Shown in pieces: positions 46,139 to 57,430 of a stretch of DNA of 64,000 nt (positions are counted from its first letter, which is position 1; each line of letters starts with the position of its first letter). The stretch spans positions 13,554,037 through 13,618,036 of the forward strand of contig BSYO01000004.1 of NCBI GenBank assembly GCA_033239525.1, read 5' to 3'. The position numbers were made by a program, and so were the translations under genes. Below the pieces are notes generated by a model, which was not told the DNA's origin, did no database searches, and saw only the letters and a program-made list of their open reading frames with translations. Origin of the DNA: Nepenthes gracilis (Eukaryota; Streptophyta; Magnoliopsida; Caryophyllales; Nepenthaceae).

Positions 46139-46515
46139 TTAGAGCAAAGAGAGGGATTTGCTTAAGGAGATTAACTGGATATTTTTAGATCACGAAGAAG
46201 CTATTAGACCAAATGTTGGCAGTCAAGTTCTCGGTTATTTTTACAAAGAGATACATTTGAGTTAGAAATGGTCACTTTTGTAATCATATCCCTATCTTTA
46301 CTATCTCAAGTATACAATTTCTAAAGCCTTAATTTTTTAGCTTCATTTTGTTCCGGTGATAATTTATCAAAAGACATTTAATTACTTGAAAAATCTTCTT
46401 TCATTTTACCTGCATCAGGTATTTCCTGAGAAACTGAACGGGGAGTTTGTTCTCTTTATAGTCTTAGTTACTTTGAATTCTAACCTCTCTCTCTCTCTTA
46501 GTACTTGCGGGCACA

Positions 46516-49500
46516 ACTGTGATTGCTTTACGAATATTCTATAGTTAGATTGGCCTTACCATTTAGATGCTATTAAGACTTCCTCGTAATGTGGCATGAT
46601 ATTTCATTTATTCATTAATACTAAAGAACCTACATAAAAAATAAAGGGGTGGATTGGCACCTCGTCACCCCGATGGTGTCTCAAGGATGGCTAAAAAGTA
46701 TTCTCCAAATATGTCTTATATTTAAATACACATCTTTTATGCAGTATATAATAAACAAATTCTGAAACTGCTAAATGTTTTGATAATATCTCCTCCTACT
46801 GCTTCCCTTTGAATCTGATTTTTTTTTACCTGGGAAATTTCTTGGAAGGCCATTGATGAAAGAAAAGCTCATTTTGGCTAGCTCAGATTCTATGTGATGC
46901 TCCTTGTGCAGGGTTTAGGGTTTTCAATTCTCACATATCCATGCTGAAAATTGTTCCTTTAATGTTGTTGTTGAACGGTAATGCTTTTTCATCTGGGTGT
47001 TTGATGCTTTCATGCTTTGTATTAGTGTTGGAATTGTGTTTGGCCGTGCTAAATAGAACACTGGGCTATGTCTGTGAATGATAGCTTGTTTATCAGTTTA
47101 TTTTTTCCAGAACAAGATTGTTCTAGTGTCATATCATAGGAGCAATAGGATGTGAAATGAAATGAAATATTCTAATTCTGATTTTGAGTCTACCTATGAG
47201 TAAGCCAATTCTGCCCTTGATTATTGATCTTGGCCACCTTTGCTTTTTCATTTGACTCTTTGATGGATGAGTTTCACGGATTGGGATAGCCTTCTAGGAA
47301 GGCTTGTGAAGCCTAGTTGAGAAACACAGGTGTTACTCGAAGGCAGTGCGACTTGACGTGGAAGTTGGCAATTGGAGTATCCATGAAGCTTAGTGCAATA
47401 GTCAGCATTAGAAGCTTGGCAGTTGAATCCATTCTTCAGACGAAAAGATTTTTTTTTTTTTTGAAATTTTGAACACCAAATGCCACTGTTCCAATGAGTG
47501 CATATTAGAGATCTTCTGGTGCATGGGCTTGCATGACCTTTTCTCTTGACATACAAAAGGCGAGTAGGGTTCTCCTATGTCATGTTTGCTCCCTCTTTTT
47601 TACTCCTGAAAAAAGTTTTGAGATGGAATATCACAAATGGGGTTTCATGGATATGTTTAATTAATCTATTAAGAATAAATTCTATAATCTAATCTAATCT
47701 CTTCAACAATGGAAGAGGTAGTAATGCCATTATCCTATTTGTTGCCAAATATGGCTTCGGGAGTGCCTGGAGCAATTACTTAACCGGATCAAATCTAGCA
47801 TTTATAATTGTCGGGAGGAAATGTTTCAAAAATTCTCTAAAGTCTGAGAGGGAAAAGAATTTTTTTAAAAAATTCTTAATTGTTGGCCGTAATTATGATT
47901 AGAAAATAAAAAATAACTAATATGAAATAGAGAGTGTGTTATTTATTTTCTTAATGGGCGTATTAGACATTCCCTGACCATTATTCTAAACTCAAATGCT
48001 TATTTCCTCCAAGTTTTAAACGCAAGTGATTAATTTTTATAATATTTATGGTCAAAGAACTAAAAATAATCAACTTTAAATAAATACGGTATAATCTATT
48101 GTCCAAATAGGGGCAATAAATATTTTGACCGCCAATGTCACTGTTGTGGTGGAAGCATTAATAATTACTCACATAAAATATAAAATAATATAATTATTAT
48201 TCTCATCTTATTTTATGCTTATCTTATTTTTAGATTGTATATCTTCAATTTCTATCCTATTTAATTTTAGCAATAATTAATAGAACGAAAGGTGCCTGTG
48301 GGCAATGATTAAGTTGCAATCATAATGAAAGCATGAGATTCTTGAAAAAAAATCGGGGTTATACATCTTTCCTCTCTTTAACGCATTTTTAATCTCTATT
48401 AATATTGAATAGAAATTAAATAGTGAAGATTAAAAAATATAAAAAATTATATACAGTAATTTTTTTATAGATTTATTTTTATAATATTAATATTTATTAA
48501 ATATTTAACTCAATAATTAAAAAAAATTGTTTAGATAATTTTTTTTAAAAAAATAAATTTTATCTGTTAAATTTTTATCTAATAGATGACATAAAAATAT
48601 ATCGAATATATCTACCCAAATCCATACAAGAACATACAACATATAACTTCAAAAAATATGATATATTAAAGATAGCATGTCTCAAATTTAAAAACTCACA
48701 AACTCCAATTGGATCAAAGTCAAGTCTATGGGGAAACAAGTTGGACAAAATTGAAGGAATCCCAGATCTGGTCGACTACAACTGCATTTCTGCAAAATGG
48801 TACCTAACCTCTGCGATGAAAGTCATTTGCATAATTAATTAAATATATGCTCGTGTATTTGTACATTATGAAGTTGCTATTTTTATAATTTAAAACTCAT
48901 AAATTATAGGTTATAAAAACATAACTTTATTATTATATCTGTACTTAAGGTTCAAAAGATGATATAATTAATTTAATAAGGATGGCATTTAGTAATTAAT
49001 TAATCAACCTTACCACATGTTTACGTTATAATAAGAACACTTGCAATTTGTTTACCACCACCGAGAGTGGCAGCAAGTGGGGAAGCGATCACCGTGCTTA
49101 CCCCATAATTTATGATAAATGACTTTCTGGGCTGATGTCAGAACAAGATTCCGATGAGCCAGTCGGTTGCTACAAATTTCTGATGACTGTGCTTTAAAAT
49201 GTTGAAGAGTAGCTGTATTGCCTTAAAGAATTAAATCAGGCACATTTCTTTAAGAGCTGTTCTTCAACTTGCTACTAGTACCCGATATGACTTTTGGTAG
49301 CTGATAAATAGTCCACTATTAATGTTACATGGCTATTTTATAAATATTTATATGATGTGATATCTTATCATTAAAATATTTTTATATGTATTTGCCAATA
49401 TAATTAATAGATATAGTTGCTAACGGCCAAAGAGAAAAACCAGTCAAATGATTCGACCTACAAAAAAATAGAGATCCAGTCGGTTCATATAATCTAAAGT

Positions 49501-49520
49501 CGGTATGTAAATTTGTCGGT
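46516..49520. other. unassigned interval with one exon-like ORF
   Basis: About 3 kb without a recognised element. 46,900-47,240 has a more balanced base composition, whereas 47,880-48,620 is very AT-rich. One minus-strand ORF is listed separately. GTCGGTTC words near 49,480-49,520 recall those at 19,140-19,260. The last part may already be the start of LTR 11. Confidence 0.3.
47248..47556 (-). pseudogene. unidentified Ser/Arg/Lys-rich ORF
   Basis: A 102-codon minus-strand frame interrupted by a Lys run (an A/T homopolymer at 47,448-47,461). Downstream of the run it reads FRLKNGFNCQASNADYC then KLHGYSNCQLPRQ and LGFTSLPRRLSQSVKLIHQR. The Ser/Leu/Arg bias could be an organelle transit peptide or first exon of a host gene. 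I do not recognise it, and no matching exons were found nearby. It may equally be a chance ORF. Confidence 0.2.
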
Positions 49521-49651
49521 TCTATTCACTCACCTTAGGGTGTATTATAGAGGATATGACCTTAAATTATGTGAACTAAATATGATCATTTTTTCGATTG
49601 ACTGCTCCATTAGCTAGTAAGACTTACTAGTCCTGATTTCTCAAGTTATAT
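49520..49651 (+). mobile_element. LTR 11, left part, split by the Reina element
   Basis: The sequence up to CAAGTTATAT at 49,651 matches LTR 3 (reverse of about 14,475-14,600), including TCGATTG...GCTCCATTAG and CCTGATT..TCAAGTTAT. The match resumes on the other side of the Reina element at 55,432. The left start is not defined. Confidence 0.6.
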
Positions 49652-50173
49652 TGTTGCAATCGGGTCCATCTTGGACCAGGTAACCTGATTTCTAGTGGAA
49701 GTAAAGGGAAGGGGGAGTTCTGGGGAAGAGGATGAAGACGGTGAACAGTAGGGGAGAGGAAGATTCGAGAGAGAGAGAGAGAGAAGGGGAGAGAGAGACA
49801 GAAAAACTGAATGAATATTTCCTTTTGTTGCCAATCTGTTTTCTGGCATTACATATGGCCACCTCACGTGGGCGAAGCTTAGTCAGCTGAACAGAACCAC
49901 CTCGCGTGGCAATGCTGTGTATACTCTAAATGACAGTATACTAAATGACAGTATAATAATGTTGTGTATAATATTCTAATACCACTATCCTAAATGACAG
50001 TATACTCTAAATGCAATATCCTAAAATGGCAGTATACCAATACTCTAAAATACTATCTAAAATACTATATGAAATCCCGGTATCTTCGTGGAGGCTGTGT
50101 TATGCGCGAGCTTTTACGGGTTCTCGGCTGTGGTGGTGGTGTCGGAGTATCAGTTGCAATGAGACCGGTAACA
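49652..50173 (-). mobile_element. 3' LTR of Reina element 12
   Basis: A 522-base LTR with inverted termini TGTTACC...GCAACA on the minus strand. By eye it differs from the 5' LTR at 14 positions, 13 of them transitions, about 2.7 percent. The flanking five bases are TATAT on the left and TATAC on the right, a target duplication with one change. A GA-rich microsatellite lies at 49,771-49,799. Confidence 0.93.
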
Positions 50174-52455
50174 TTACCCTCATCGAACACGACCTTGTCC
50201 TCAAGGTTGAAAGAAGGGAAATCTTGCATCAGTTCTGCAGCTGGTTCCCACGTGGCATCGGAGGCAGGTTGAGAGTGCCACTGGACGAGGAGCTGGGGAA
50301 TGAAAGTATCTCTCTGAAGCACCTTGCGGAAGCCAAGGATTTGGACTGGCGTGAGGAGGGGCTGGGTTCCCTGTGCTGCTGGTGGGAAGGTAACCGGCTG
50401 GCTGGGTCCATCAGGAGGACCTCGTTTCAGCAGAGAAACGTGGAAAATGTTGTGTATCCTGGAATCGGCAGGGAGTTCCAAACGGTACGCAACGGGCCCA
50501 ATTCTTTCGGTAATACGGAAAGGTCCATAGTAACGTTTGGCCAATTTGTTGGACTGACGGTGCGCGATCGATGATTGGCGATAAGGTTGGAGCTTGACGT
50601 AAACCCAAGCTCCCAACTGAAATTCCTTCTCGGATCGGTGGGCATCTGCTTGATTCTTCATACGAACCTGGGCCCGCAGCAGATTGGCTGCGGCGAGCAC
50701 AGAAGCCCGAGTTGATAGTTGCTCATCGACAGCCGAGACTGAGGAACTACCTTGTAGATACTCGACCAGAGAGGGCGGGGGAATGCCGTAGACAGCCTCG
50801 AATGGGCTCATTTTCGTGGAGGAATGCTGTACTGTGTTATAACTCCATTCTGCCCAAGGAAGGAATCGGGTCCAGGCAGCCGGGTGGTCGGACACAAAGC
50901 AGCGAAGATAATCTTCGAGACAACGGTTGACAGCTTCTGTTTGGCCGTCAGTTTGGGGGTGGTAGGCGCTGCTACGGCGGAGTGTGGTATTTTGCAGTTT
51001 AAAAAATTCATTCCAGAACTTACTCATGAAAATGGGGTCACGGTCCGAGACAATTTCAGAGGGCATACCATGGAGGCGGCAGATTTCCTGGATGAAAACA
51101 GCAGCAAGGTCTTCCGCGGTGAAGGGGTTGCGGAGGCCCACAAAATGAGCATACTTCGAAAGGCGATCGACCACTACCCATATGACCGTCTTGCCCTGAG
51201 AAAGTGGCAAGTGAGTGATAAAGTCCATGGAGATAGAGGTCCAGATGGTCTTGGGTATCGGCAGTGGCTGGAGCTTACCGGGGTAAGCTACGTTGAGGGG
51301 TTTAGCTTGTTGACATGTGGTGCACTGGGAGATGAAAGTGTGGATGTCGTTGCGCATTTTTGGCCAATAAAAATGGGTGGCGATAAGCGCTAGCGTTCGC
51401 TGAAATCCAGTTTGGCCCCCTGTAGGCGAAGCATGGTACTCATGCAAGATAAGATCTTGCAATGCTGACTCGGGAGGAATGAAGACTCGTCCCTTGAAGA
51501 AGACCAAGCCATCGCGCACTGAGTAGTTGTCGAAGTCCCCGGGCCGATCCTGTATGGCAGAAATGAAGTCTGCTGAAGCTGAATGCCGGCCATAAAATTG
51601 CCTGAGAGCAGCCAGTAGCGCTACAACAGGGCGGGAGGAGGAGCAAAGAGCATGACAAGCCCCCTCTGGTAGTCTAGATAGTGCATCAGCTGGGCAATTG
51701 TCCTTGCCCGGTTTATAAATGATCTCAAGGTCATATCCCAACAGTTTGGTGAGCCACTGTTGCTGTTCGGGAGTGTGAACGGTTTGATTTAAGAGAGCCT
51801 TGAGTGGCAAGTGGTCAGTCTGCACGCTGAAGTGGGTACCCGGCAAGTATGGCCGCCATTTCTTGATGGATTCGGAGATAGCACACAGCTCCCGTATATA
51901 CGTAGAGGCACCTTGCAGTCGGGGACTAAGCTGTTTACTGAAGAAGGCAATGGGGTGTCCCGCTTGGAGGAGCACAGCACCAATGCCGTGTCCCGAGGCA
52001 TCTGTTTGAATGGTGAACGGTTTGGAGTAGTCCGGTAGGGCCAGTACTGGGGTCGTTGTGAAGGCAGTTTTGAGGGCCAGGAAGGCTGTGGTGGCTTCAG
52101 TGGACCAAACAAAGGCATCCTTCCTTAGCAGCTGTGTAAGTGGTGTAGCAATTTGGGCGTACCGTGCGACGAATCTGCGGTAATAACCGGCCAAACCCAA
52201 GAATCCCCTGAGTTGTTTGACATTTGTGGGTGTCGGCCAGTTTTGGATTGCCCAAATTTTGGCAGGATCAACTTCAACCCCTTGAGCTGATACAATGTGT
52301 CCCAAGTAGGCGATAGATGTTTGCCCGAACTCGCATTTGCTGCGCTTAACATAAAAAACTTGGTCCCTCAGAATCTGGAGGACACGTTCCACATGAGCAT
52401 AGTGCTGCTCCCAGTCAGAGCTATAAATCAAGATGTCGTTGAAGAATACTAACAC
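50065..52455 (-). pseudogene. pol C-terminal part of Reina element 12: RT end, RNase H, integrase, chromodomain
   Basis: An unbroken 796-codon frame. Residues 1-90 finish the reverse transcriptase; its catalytic block is VFFNDILIYS, where the usual first Asp is Asn. RNase H spans about 120-245 (IQTDASGHGIGAVL, STYIRELCAISESIKKW, QTDHLPLK, CPADALSRL). The H2C2 zinc finger lies near 330-385 (LILHEYHASP, CTTCQQAK). The integrase core at about 400-540 has SMDFITHL, IVSDRDPIF and QTDGQTEAVNR, so the DDE triad is complete. The GPY/F module (YYGPFRITERIGPVAY) and a chromodomain (PVQILGFRKV, LLVQWHSQPASDATWEP, FPSFNLEDKV) mark the Reina clade. The last ~35 residues are encoded by the 3' LTR itself. 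Separated from its RT start by a one-base deletion near 52,452. Confidence 0.92.
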
Positions 52456-53180
52456 AAGCTTCGGAGAACTGAACGGAAAATGTTATTCATTTCGGATTGG
52501 AAGGTGGACAGTGCGTTGGTCAAGCCAAAGGGCATCACTAAAAACTCATAGTGGCCCTCATGTGTTCTAAAAGCTGTCTTGTGGACATCAGCTGAATGCA
52601 CCCTGATCTGGTGGTACCCGGATCGCAAATCCAGCTTCGAGAACACCCGTGCCCCATGTAACTCATCCAAAAGCTTATCCACGGTTGGAATGGGGAACCG
52701 GTCCTTGATGGTGATCGCGTTGAGAGCGTGATAATCTACACAAAACCGCCAGCTACCATCTTTTTTCTTGACTAACAAAACTGGTGAGGAGAAGGGGCTC
52801 GTACTTGGCTGAATTATGCCTTCAGCAAGCATTTCACGGATCAGCTGCTCCATTTCAGTTTTCTGGAAGTGGGGGTATCGATAAGGTCTAACATTCACGG
52901 GTTCGATTTGTGGGGTGAGAGGGATGCGGTGGGTCGTGGCTCGGGGTGGAGGTAGGCCATGTGGTAGTTCAAATATCTTGGCAAAGGAGTTGATAATTTG
53001 GGCGAGTTTCTGGGCATTCTGTGGATCGGTGGCTGAGGTAAGCTTGGTGCCATCTAGTGGAGCCGGTTGCGGCAAGGGATCCGGTGTGGACAGCATGATG
53101 AGGTGGAAGTATGAAGCCACTGAACGGGTGGATTCTTCCCTCCTCAATTGCCCCAATGTCATGGTGGTTACCGAAGCCAA
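52449..53180 (-). pseudogene. pol N-terminal part of Reina element 12: linker and reverse transcriptase
   Basis: A 243-codon frame. After a linker it reads [26 protein letters not shown], the usual start of gypsy reverse transcriptase. Then come [36 protein letters not shown] and [15 protein letters not shown]. It ends [13 protein letters not shown] where FRSVLRK-LVLVFF is expected; the lost A shifts the frame into the 796-codon ORF. Upstream it overlaps the gag-protease frame by 13 bases, a second single-base shift. The rest of the motifs are intact, fitting a recent insertion. Confidence 0.9.
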
Positions 53181-54238
53181 GGCAAACCATGCAGTGTGAG
53201 CCTGGTGCCAGAGTAATCAAAACTCATCTGGAGGGTCCGATAATCGAATACCACTGGGCCGATTGTGGCCAACCATTGCACTCCCAACACCAAGTCAGCC
53301 CCGTAGATGGGTAACAGATAAAGCTCAACAGCAAAACAAACTTGACCCAAGGTGACTTCCACCTTCGAACAGAGTCCTTCACATCGAAGGGAAGCCCCAT
53401 TGCCCACTGTGACGCTCAGGTGACAAGAGGGTTCAATGGGAAGTCCAAGATACTTGGCGATACGGGTTTGGAGGAAGTTATGGGTGGAACCACTGTCCAT
53501 GAGGATTACTACTGGCTGTCCAGAGATGGAGCCTTGTAACCGTAGGGTGGAGGGTATAAAATGCCCCTCAAGAGCATGAAGGGAGATGTTAGGAACAGAG
53601 TCTGGTGGTAAGTAAGGGGGGTCTGGCTCACGGGGAAGAGTTGTCACAGGTTCGGGATCCTCAGGGCCTGCTTCCAAATTTTGGAGCCCTGGTAATGCAC
53701 CCCCTTTTTCCTCCGCCAACATACACAAGAATTTAGGTGGGCTACATCGATGGCCAGGAACAAATTTCTCGTCGCAGTTAAAACACAATCCTCGAGCACG
53801 GCGGGCAGCCATTTCTGAGAGGGTTAATTTTTTTATGGGTAGTGAAGAGAGAGGGTTTTTTACCGTCACTGGTGCTGGAACATCCAGGAGCCGGGATCCC
53901 ATAGGGCGTGGCCAAGTTGGTTTACAGGCCTCCAGTTTCTCCTCCACCAGTTTAGCCATTCCAATTGCATCGGGAAGATTAGTCGGCTTCAACAACAGGA
54001 GTTCCCTCCGTATTTCATCCCTCAGTCCCGAAATGAAGCAGTTGAACAGATTGGTGGTCGATAAGCCATGCGTTCGAGTCGATAATGATTCAAACTCTAT
54101 CATGTAAGCCGTTACCGTGGTGTCCTGTCGAAGCTTGTACAGGGCAGCTTCGGGGTTCAGATAGGAAGATGGTCCAAATCTGAGTTCGAGGGCTTTGGAA
54201 AAATCCTCCCAAGTGGTTAACTGGCCGGTAGCGTCCAT
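53168..54238 (-). pseudogene. gag C-terminal part and protease of Reina element 12
   Basis: A 356-codon frame. It starts inside the duplicated gag segment (MDATGQLTTWEDFSKALEL) and continues with YKLRQDTTVTAYMIEFESLS, ISGLRDEIRRELLL and MAKLVEEKLEAC. The zinc knuckle is LCFNCDEKFVPGHRC near residue 155. The protease has ILMDSGSTHNFLQTRIAKYLGL and YGADLVLGVQWLATIGPV, with the catalytic DSG intact. It ends after [10 protein letters not shown] where the frame shifts toward the reverse transcriptase. Reina elements normally have one continuous gag-pol ORF, so these breaks are damage. Confidence 0.9.
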
Positions 54239-54395
54239 CCACTAATACCATTGGAGTGCCGTGTCGAAGCTTGTACAGGCGGCTTCTTCGGGTTCAGATA
54301 GGAAGATGGTCCAAATCTGAGTTCGAGGGCTTTGGAAAAATCCTCCCAGGTGGTTAACTGGCCGGTGGCGTCCATCCACTGATACCATTGGAGTG
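54122..54395 (-). repeat. tandem duplication of ~137 bases in gag
   Basis: AAGCTTGTAC occurs at 54,131 and 54,267, and GGTCCAAATC at 54,171 and 54,308. The two copies agree almost completely, including the capsid phrase QWMDATGQLTTWEDFSKALE. The unit is not a multiple of three, so it breaks gag. It happened at or after insertion. Confidence 0.9.
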
Positions 54396-54885
54396 CCGTG
54401 CCGGACATGTAGAACGCGGCCACCATCAATTTCTGGTCCGGGGGAGTGCCGTGGAATAAGAAGAAACGTTCGATTTGGAAGAGCCAGCCAAGGACATTTT
54501 CGCCGGTGAAGAATGGCAGTTCTAATTTGGGCAAGCGAATGGAGGTAGGGTTTTGTATGGTGTTGGTAGGTGCGATAAGTAGAGCAAGGTTTTGAGAAGT
54601 TAGGGTGGTCACTGGAGGAATTGAGAAAGGGGATGGAGTAGGTAATAGGGGTGGATTTGGAGAGGGTGAAGTCTGGCGATCGAGGCGAACTAGAACTTGG
54701 CGTAGATCGGAACGGATCTCTAAGATGGACTGCTGCAGTGCACCGCACGTCTGCTGCAGTGCACCGCACGTCTGTGGGAGGTGTTCCAGGGACGACAGGC
54801 GCTCTGCATGTTCTCGCAGCTCCTGCATGATGCTGGTGATGGACTCCTCGTGAGCCCTGTATCTCGTCTGCATCCCGTCCGCCAT
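54217..54885 (-). pseudogene. gag N-terminal part of Reina element 12
   Basis: The ATG at 54,885 is the first in the leader, 25 bases after the 5' LTR, and I take it as the gag-pol start. The frame has a coiled-coil-like N-terminus (EESITSIMQELREHAERLSSLE), an eight-residue tandem repeat (TCGALQQ twice), a Pro/Ser linker, then LPKLELPFFTGENVLGWLFQIERFF and ALQWYQWMDATGQLTTWEDF of the capsid domain. It ends in a tandem duplication of about 137 bases that throws it out of frame with the 356-codon ORF. Confidence 0.88.
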
Positions 54886-54889
54886 TTCC

Positions 54890-54909
54890 TCTCAATGAAA
54901 GCACCAATA
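54890..54909 (-). other. candidate primer binding site of Reina element 12
   Basis: The minus strand reads TATTGGTGCTTTCATTGAGA directly after the 5' LTR end GCAACA. TTGGTGCTTTCATTGAG has the position of a primer site, but I cannot assign the tRNA. Confidence 0.5.
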
Positions 54910-55431
54910 TGTTGCAATTGGGTCCATCTCGGACCAGGTAACCTGATTTCTAGTGGAAGTAAAGGGAAGGGGGAGTTCTGGGGAAGAGGATGAAGACGGT
55001 GAACAGTAGGGGAGAGGAAGATTCGAGAGAGAGAGAGAGAGAAGGGGAGAGAGAGACAGAAAAATTGAATGAATATTTCCTTCTGTTGCCAATCTGTTTT
55101 CTAGCATTACATATGACCACCTCACGTGGGCGAAGCTTAGTCAGCTGAACAGAACCACCTCGCGTGGCAATGCTATGTATACTCTAAATGGCAGTATACT
55201 AAATGACAGTATAATAATGCTGTGTATAATATTCTAATACCACTATCCTAAATGACAGTATACTCTAAATGCAATATCCTAAAATGGCAGTATACCAATA
55301 CTCTAAAATACTAGCTAAAATACTATATGAAATCCCGGTATCTTTGTGGAGGCTGTGTTGTGCGTGAGCTTTTACGAGTTCTCGGCTGTGGTGGTGGTGT
55401 CGGAGTATCAGTTGCAATGAGACCGGTAACA
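54910..55431 (-). mobile_element. 5' LTR of Reina element 12
   Basis: 522 bases, the partner of 49,652-50,173. With the flanking TATAT/TATAC it bounds a 5,780-base insertion in LTR 11. The 35-residue pol tail is present here as an untranslated copy. Confidence 0.93.
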
Positions 55432-56047
55432 TATACAAAATGGAATGTGCTAGTGAGTAAAAAGTAAAATGTACAAGAAAAAGAAGTTAAATGCATCATC
55501 AAAATATTTCTAATATATATATGTATTTTTATATGTATCACGATTCGTATTTCTTCCTATGATGTATTTTTAGTAAAGATATGCATGCCTTTGATTATAA
55601 TGTATCTTATTGAGCACCTGATTCACTCTCTTACTGTTTTTCTTATTCTCCAAATGTTACACAAGAGTTTATACAAGATGAACAAAAATAGAGATTTAGA
55701 TATTTGTTATGTTGTACTTAGAAATGATGTAAGTAGTTCAATTTAAGTGGTGATGTAAAATCTTGTAACTTTGTAAGTATGTCAAGAATGTAATATATTA
55801 TGGTAAATATTAGAGATTCCGCAAATATTTATTATTATCTTGTATGCTTCCACCAAAAAAAATTATGAGATGAGTTTAAGGTTTTAGTAGGCATCTTACT
55901 TGATCAAGACCTGACAGCGTACTCGACAATACGATACTGGCACCATCGATATTGTGGTATAAATTAAGGATCTTGTGTATGTTAAAAGAATTTATGACAT
56001 ATTAATATGATAATAATAATTAATTAAGAAAATAAAAATGTGGCACA
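55432..56047 (+). mobile_element. LTR 11, right part
   Basis: It continues LTR 11 after the Reina insertion and matches the reverse of 13,891-14,463 throughout. The end AAAATGTGGCACA at 56,047 fits AAGAATGTGGAACA of LTR 3, and both end 350-370 bases after the micro-ORF stop. Confidence 0.7.
55653..55691 (+). other. acidic micro-ORF (LTR 11)
   Basis: After TTATTCTCCA the sequence reads NVTQEFIQDEQK then TAG. It aligns without gaps to NTSQEFTVDEQD-stop (LTR 3) and DETKELVPDEME-stop (element 7). Confidence 0.45.
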
Positions 56048-56106
56048 TGATATGATGAGCGGCCAAAAGGGGCTCTATCTTCCACCTCCCAAACAACAAC
56101 ATCCAA

Positions 56107-57430
56107 ATGAAGGAAGAGGGGAAGGAAGACCCCACCAAAAAGGGCCATCGGCTTGAAGACCTTATGATGCAAATTGCCTCAAGTAATAAGGTTTCGACGT
56201 GCTTGGAGGGTCGTCCGAGTTATAAGACACAAGAGGATAGCACAGAGAGGCGAAATCCTCGTTACTCCCGTGATGATAGGAAGTCTTCGTACAAAGGAGG
56301 AGCCTCTCATTGTGAGCCGTCCAACCTCTCATACTACATAGAATTCCTCATAATTGAGGATCTTTCTCAATGGGAAGAGGATGGTAGCTCCTCAAATGGA
56401 GGAGAAAGTTGAAAAAATATGGTAACATATTTTCGGAGGAGATGCAAGTGAATGAACCATAGGTTTGCGGAGATCTCCATTCACGGTGGAGATCCAAATA
56501 GATCCACTCCCTTATAAATTTAAGATGCCAACCTTGGATCCTTTCGATGGAACTAATAATTTGATGCACCATCTTGACCATTTCTACACACTCTTGAGCT
56601 TTTAAGACCTAGATGAGGTTACAATGTGTCTGTACTTTCCCTTAACTCTCAAATGAGATACCCAAGTTAGGTTCTATCAATTTTAGTCCAACTTGATTCG
56701 GATACTTCAGGATCAGGCCAACGGCTTCTTATCCCAATTCACTTCCAGTTGGAGGGAGGAGAAGTAACCAGGTACCTTACTCGTGTCAAATAAGGGTCAA
56801 ACAAAAATTTGAAGAAATTCCTGATTTGGTTCACAATCGAGGTTCGAAAGATAACCCAACTCACCGATAAGGTAAAGCCAAGTGCCTTCATATCAAACCT
56901 AGAGCCTGGAAATGTTTTCAAGTATCTGGCCTATAAGGACCCGCAAATCTTGTGAGAGGTTGAGGTCATTGGTTGAGCTTATATAACCGTCAAAGAGGCT
57001 AACAAGACAAAATGGCCGCAACATGTGGACCATTTTTTCCAGAGAAAGGTGGATGGAAAAGGGAAGAATGAAGACCACGTGGGCTGCTATGGATCGAGGA
57101 AACAACCGAAGACGAAGCCGATAGCACGAAAGGAGTTTAGGCCCTTAGACCTGACTCCTTTTAACGACTCTCGCACTAACATCCTAATATAGATTCAGAA
57201 TAAAAAATTCTTTAAATGGCCAAAGGTATTAAAGAACCTAAATGGAGATAATCAATCAAAGTATTGTCACTACCATCTGTGTGAAAGTCATAGCAGTGAA
57301 GACCGTTGAACGCTGCAAAAGGAGATTGAAGACCTGATCCGACAAGGACACTTTACCCAATTTCTACAAAGACCCAAAGAAACCTCAGGAGGAACAGATG
57401 GGGATAAAGCCAAGCAACTAAGAAACTGAA
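56107..57430 (+). pseudogene. gag of Tat-type gypsy element 13, decayed
   Basis: The first frame (56,107-56,412) is a charged leader. From 56,505 the Tat capsid signature is clear: PYKFKMPTLDPFDGTNNLMHHLDHF, then VTMCLYFPLTL. Stops interrupt every 30-60 codons. Near 57,253-57,370, YCHYHLCESHSSEDR followed by LQKEIEDLIRQGHFTQFLQ is the conserved end of Tat gag (normally CRFH..HGH.TEEC..LK.EIE.LI..G). No 5' LTR or primer site is recognisable upstream; LTR 11 ends at 56,047, so the element's own start is missing. Confidence 0.75.

Larger units (their letters stand above)
44251..46515 (+). mobile_element. LTR 10, solitary, inserted in gag of element 9
   Basis: It starts TGTAATATTCTGAATATTTT at 44,251 and probably ends GGGCACA at 46,515 (2,265 bases). 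The end is judged from the usual 350-510 bases between micro-ORF stop and LTR end. It carries an (AAT)n microsatellite, the short ORF at 44,733, a donor-like site at 44,795/44,796 and the micro-ORF at 46,109. No primer site follows, so it is a solo LTR or a 3' LTR. No target duplication is visible. Confidence 0.65.

Noticed and set aside
50011..50574. 187-codon plus-strand ORF and other plus-strand ORFs across 50,000-54,900
   Set aside because: They lie opposite the Reina polyprotein, which has clear domain motifs; these are antisense shadows.
55323..55541. 72-codon ORF with the same Pro/Arg-rich end as the Reina pol
   Set aside because: It is the 5' LTR copy of the LTR-encoded pol tail, running in from unrelated LTR 11 sequence.
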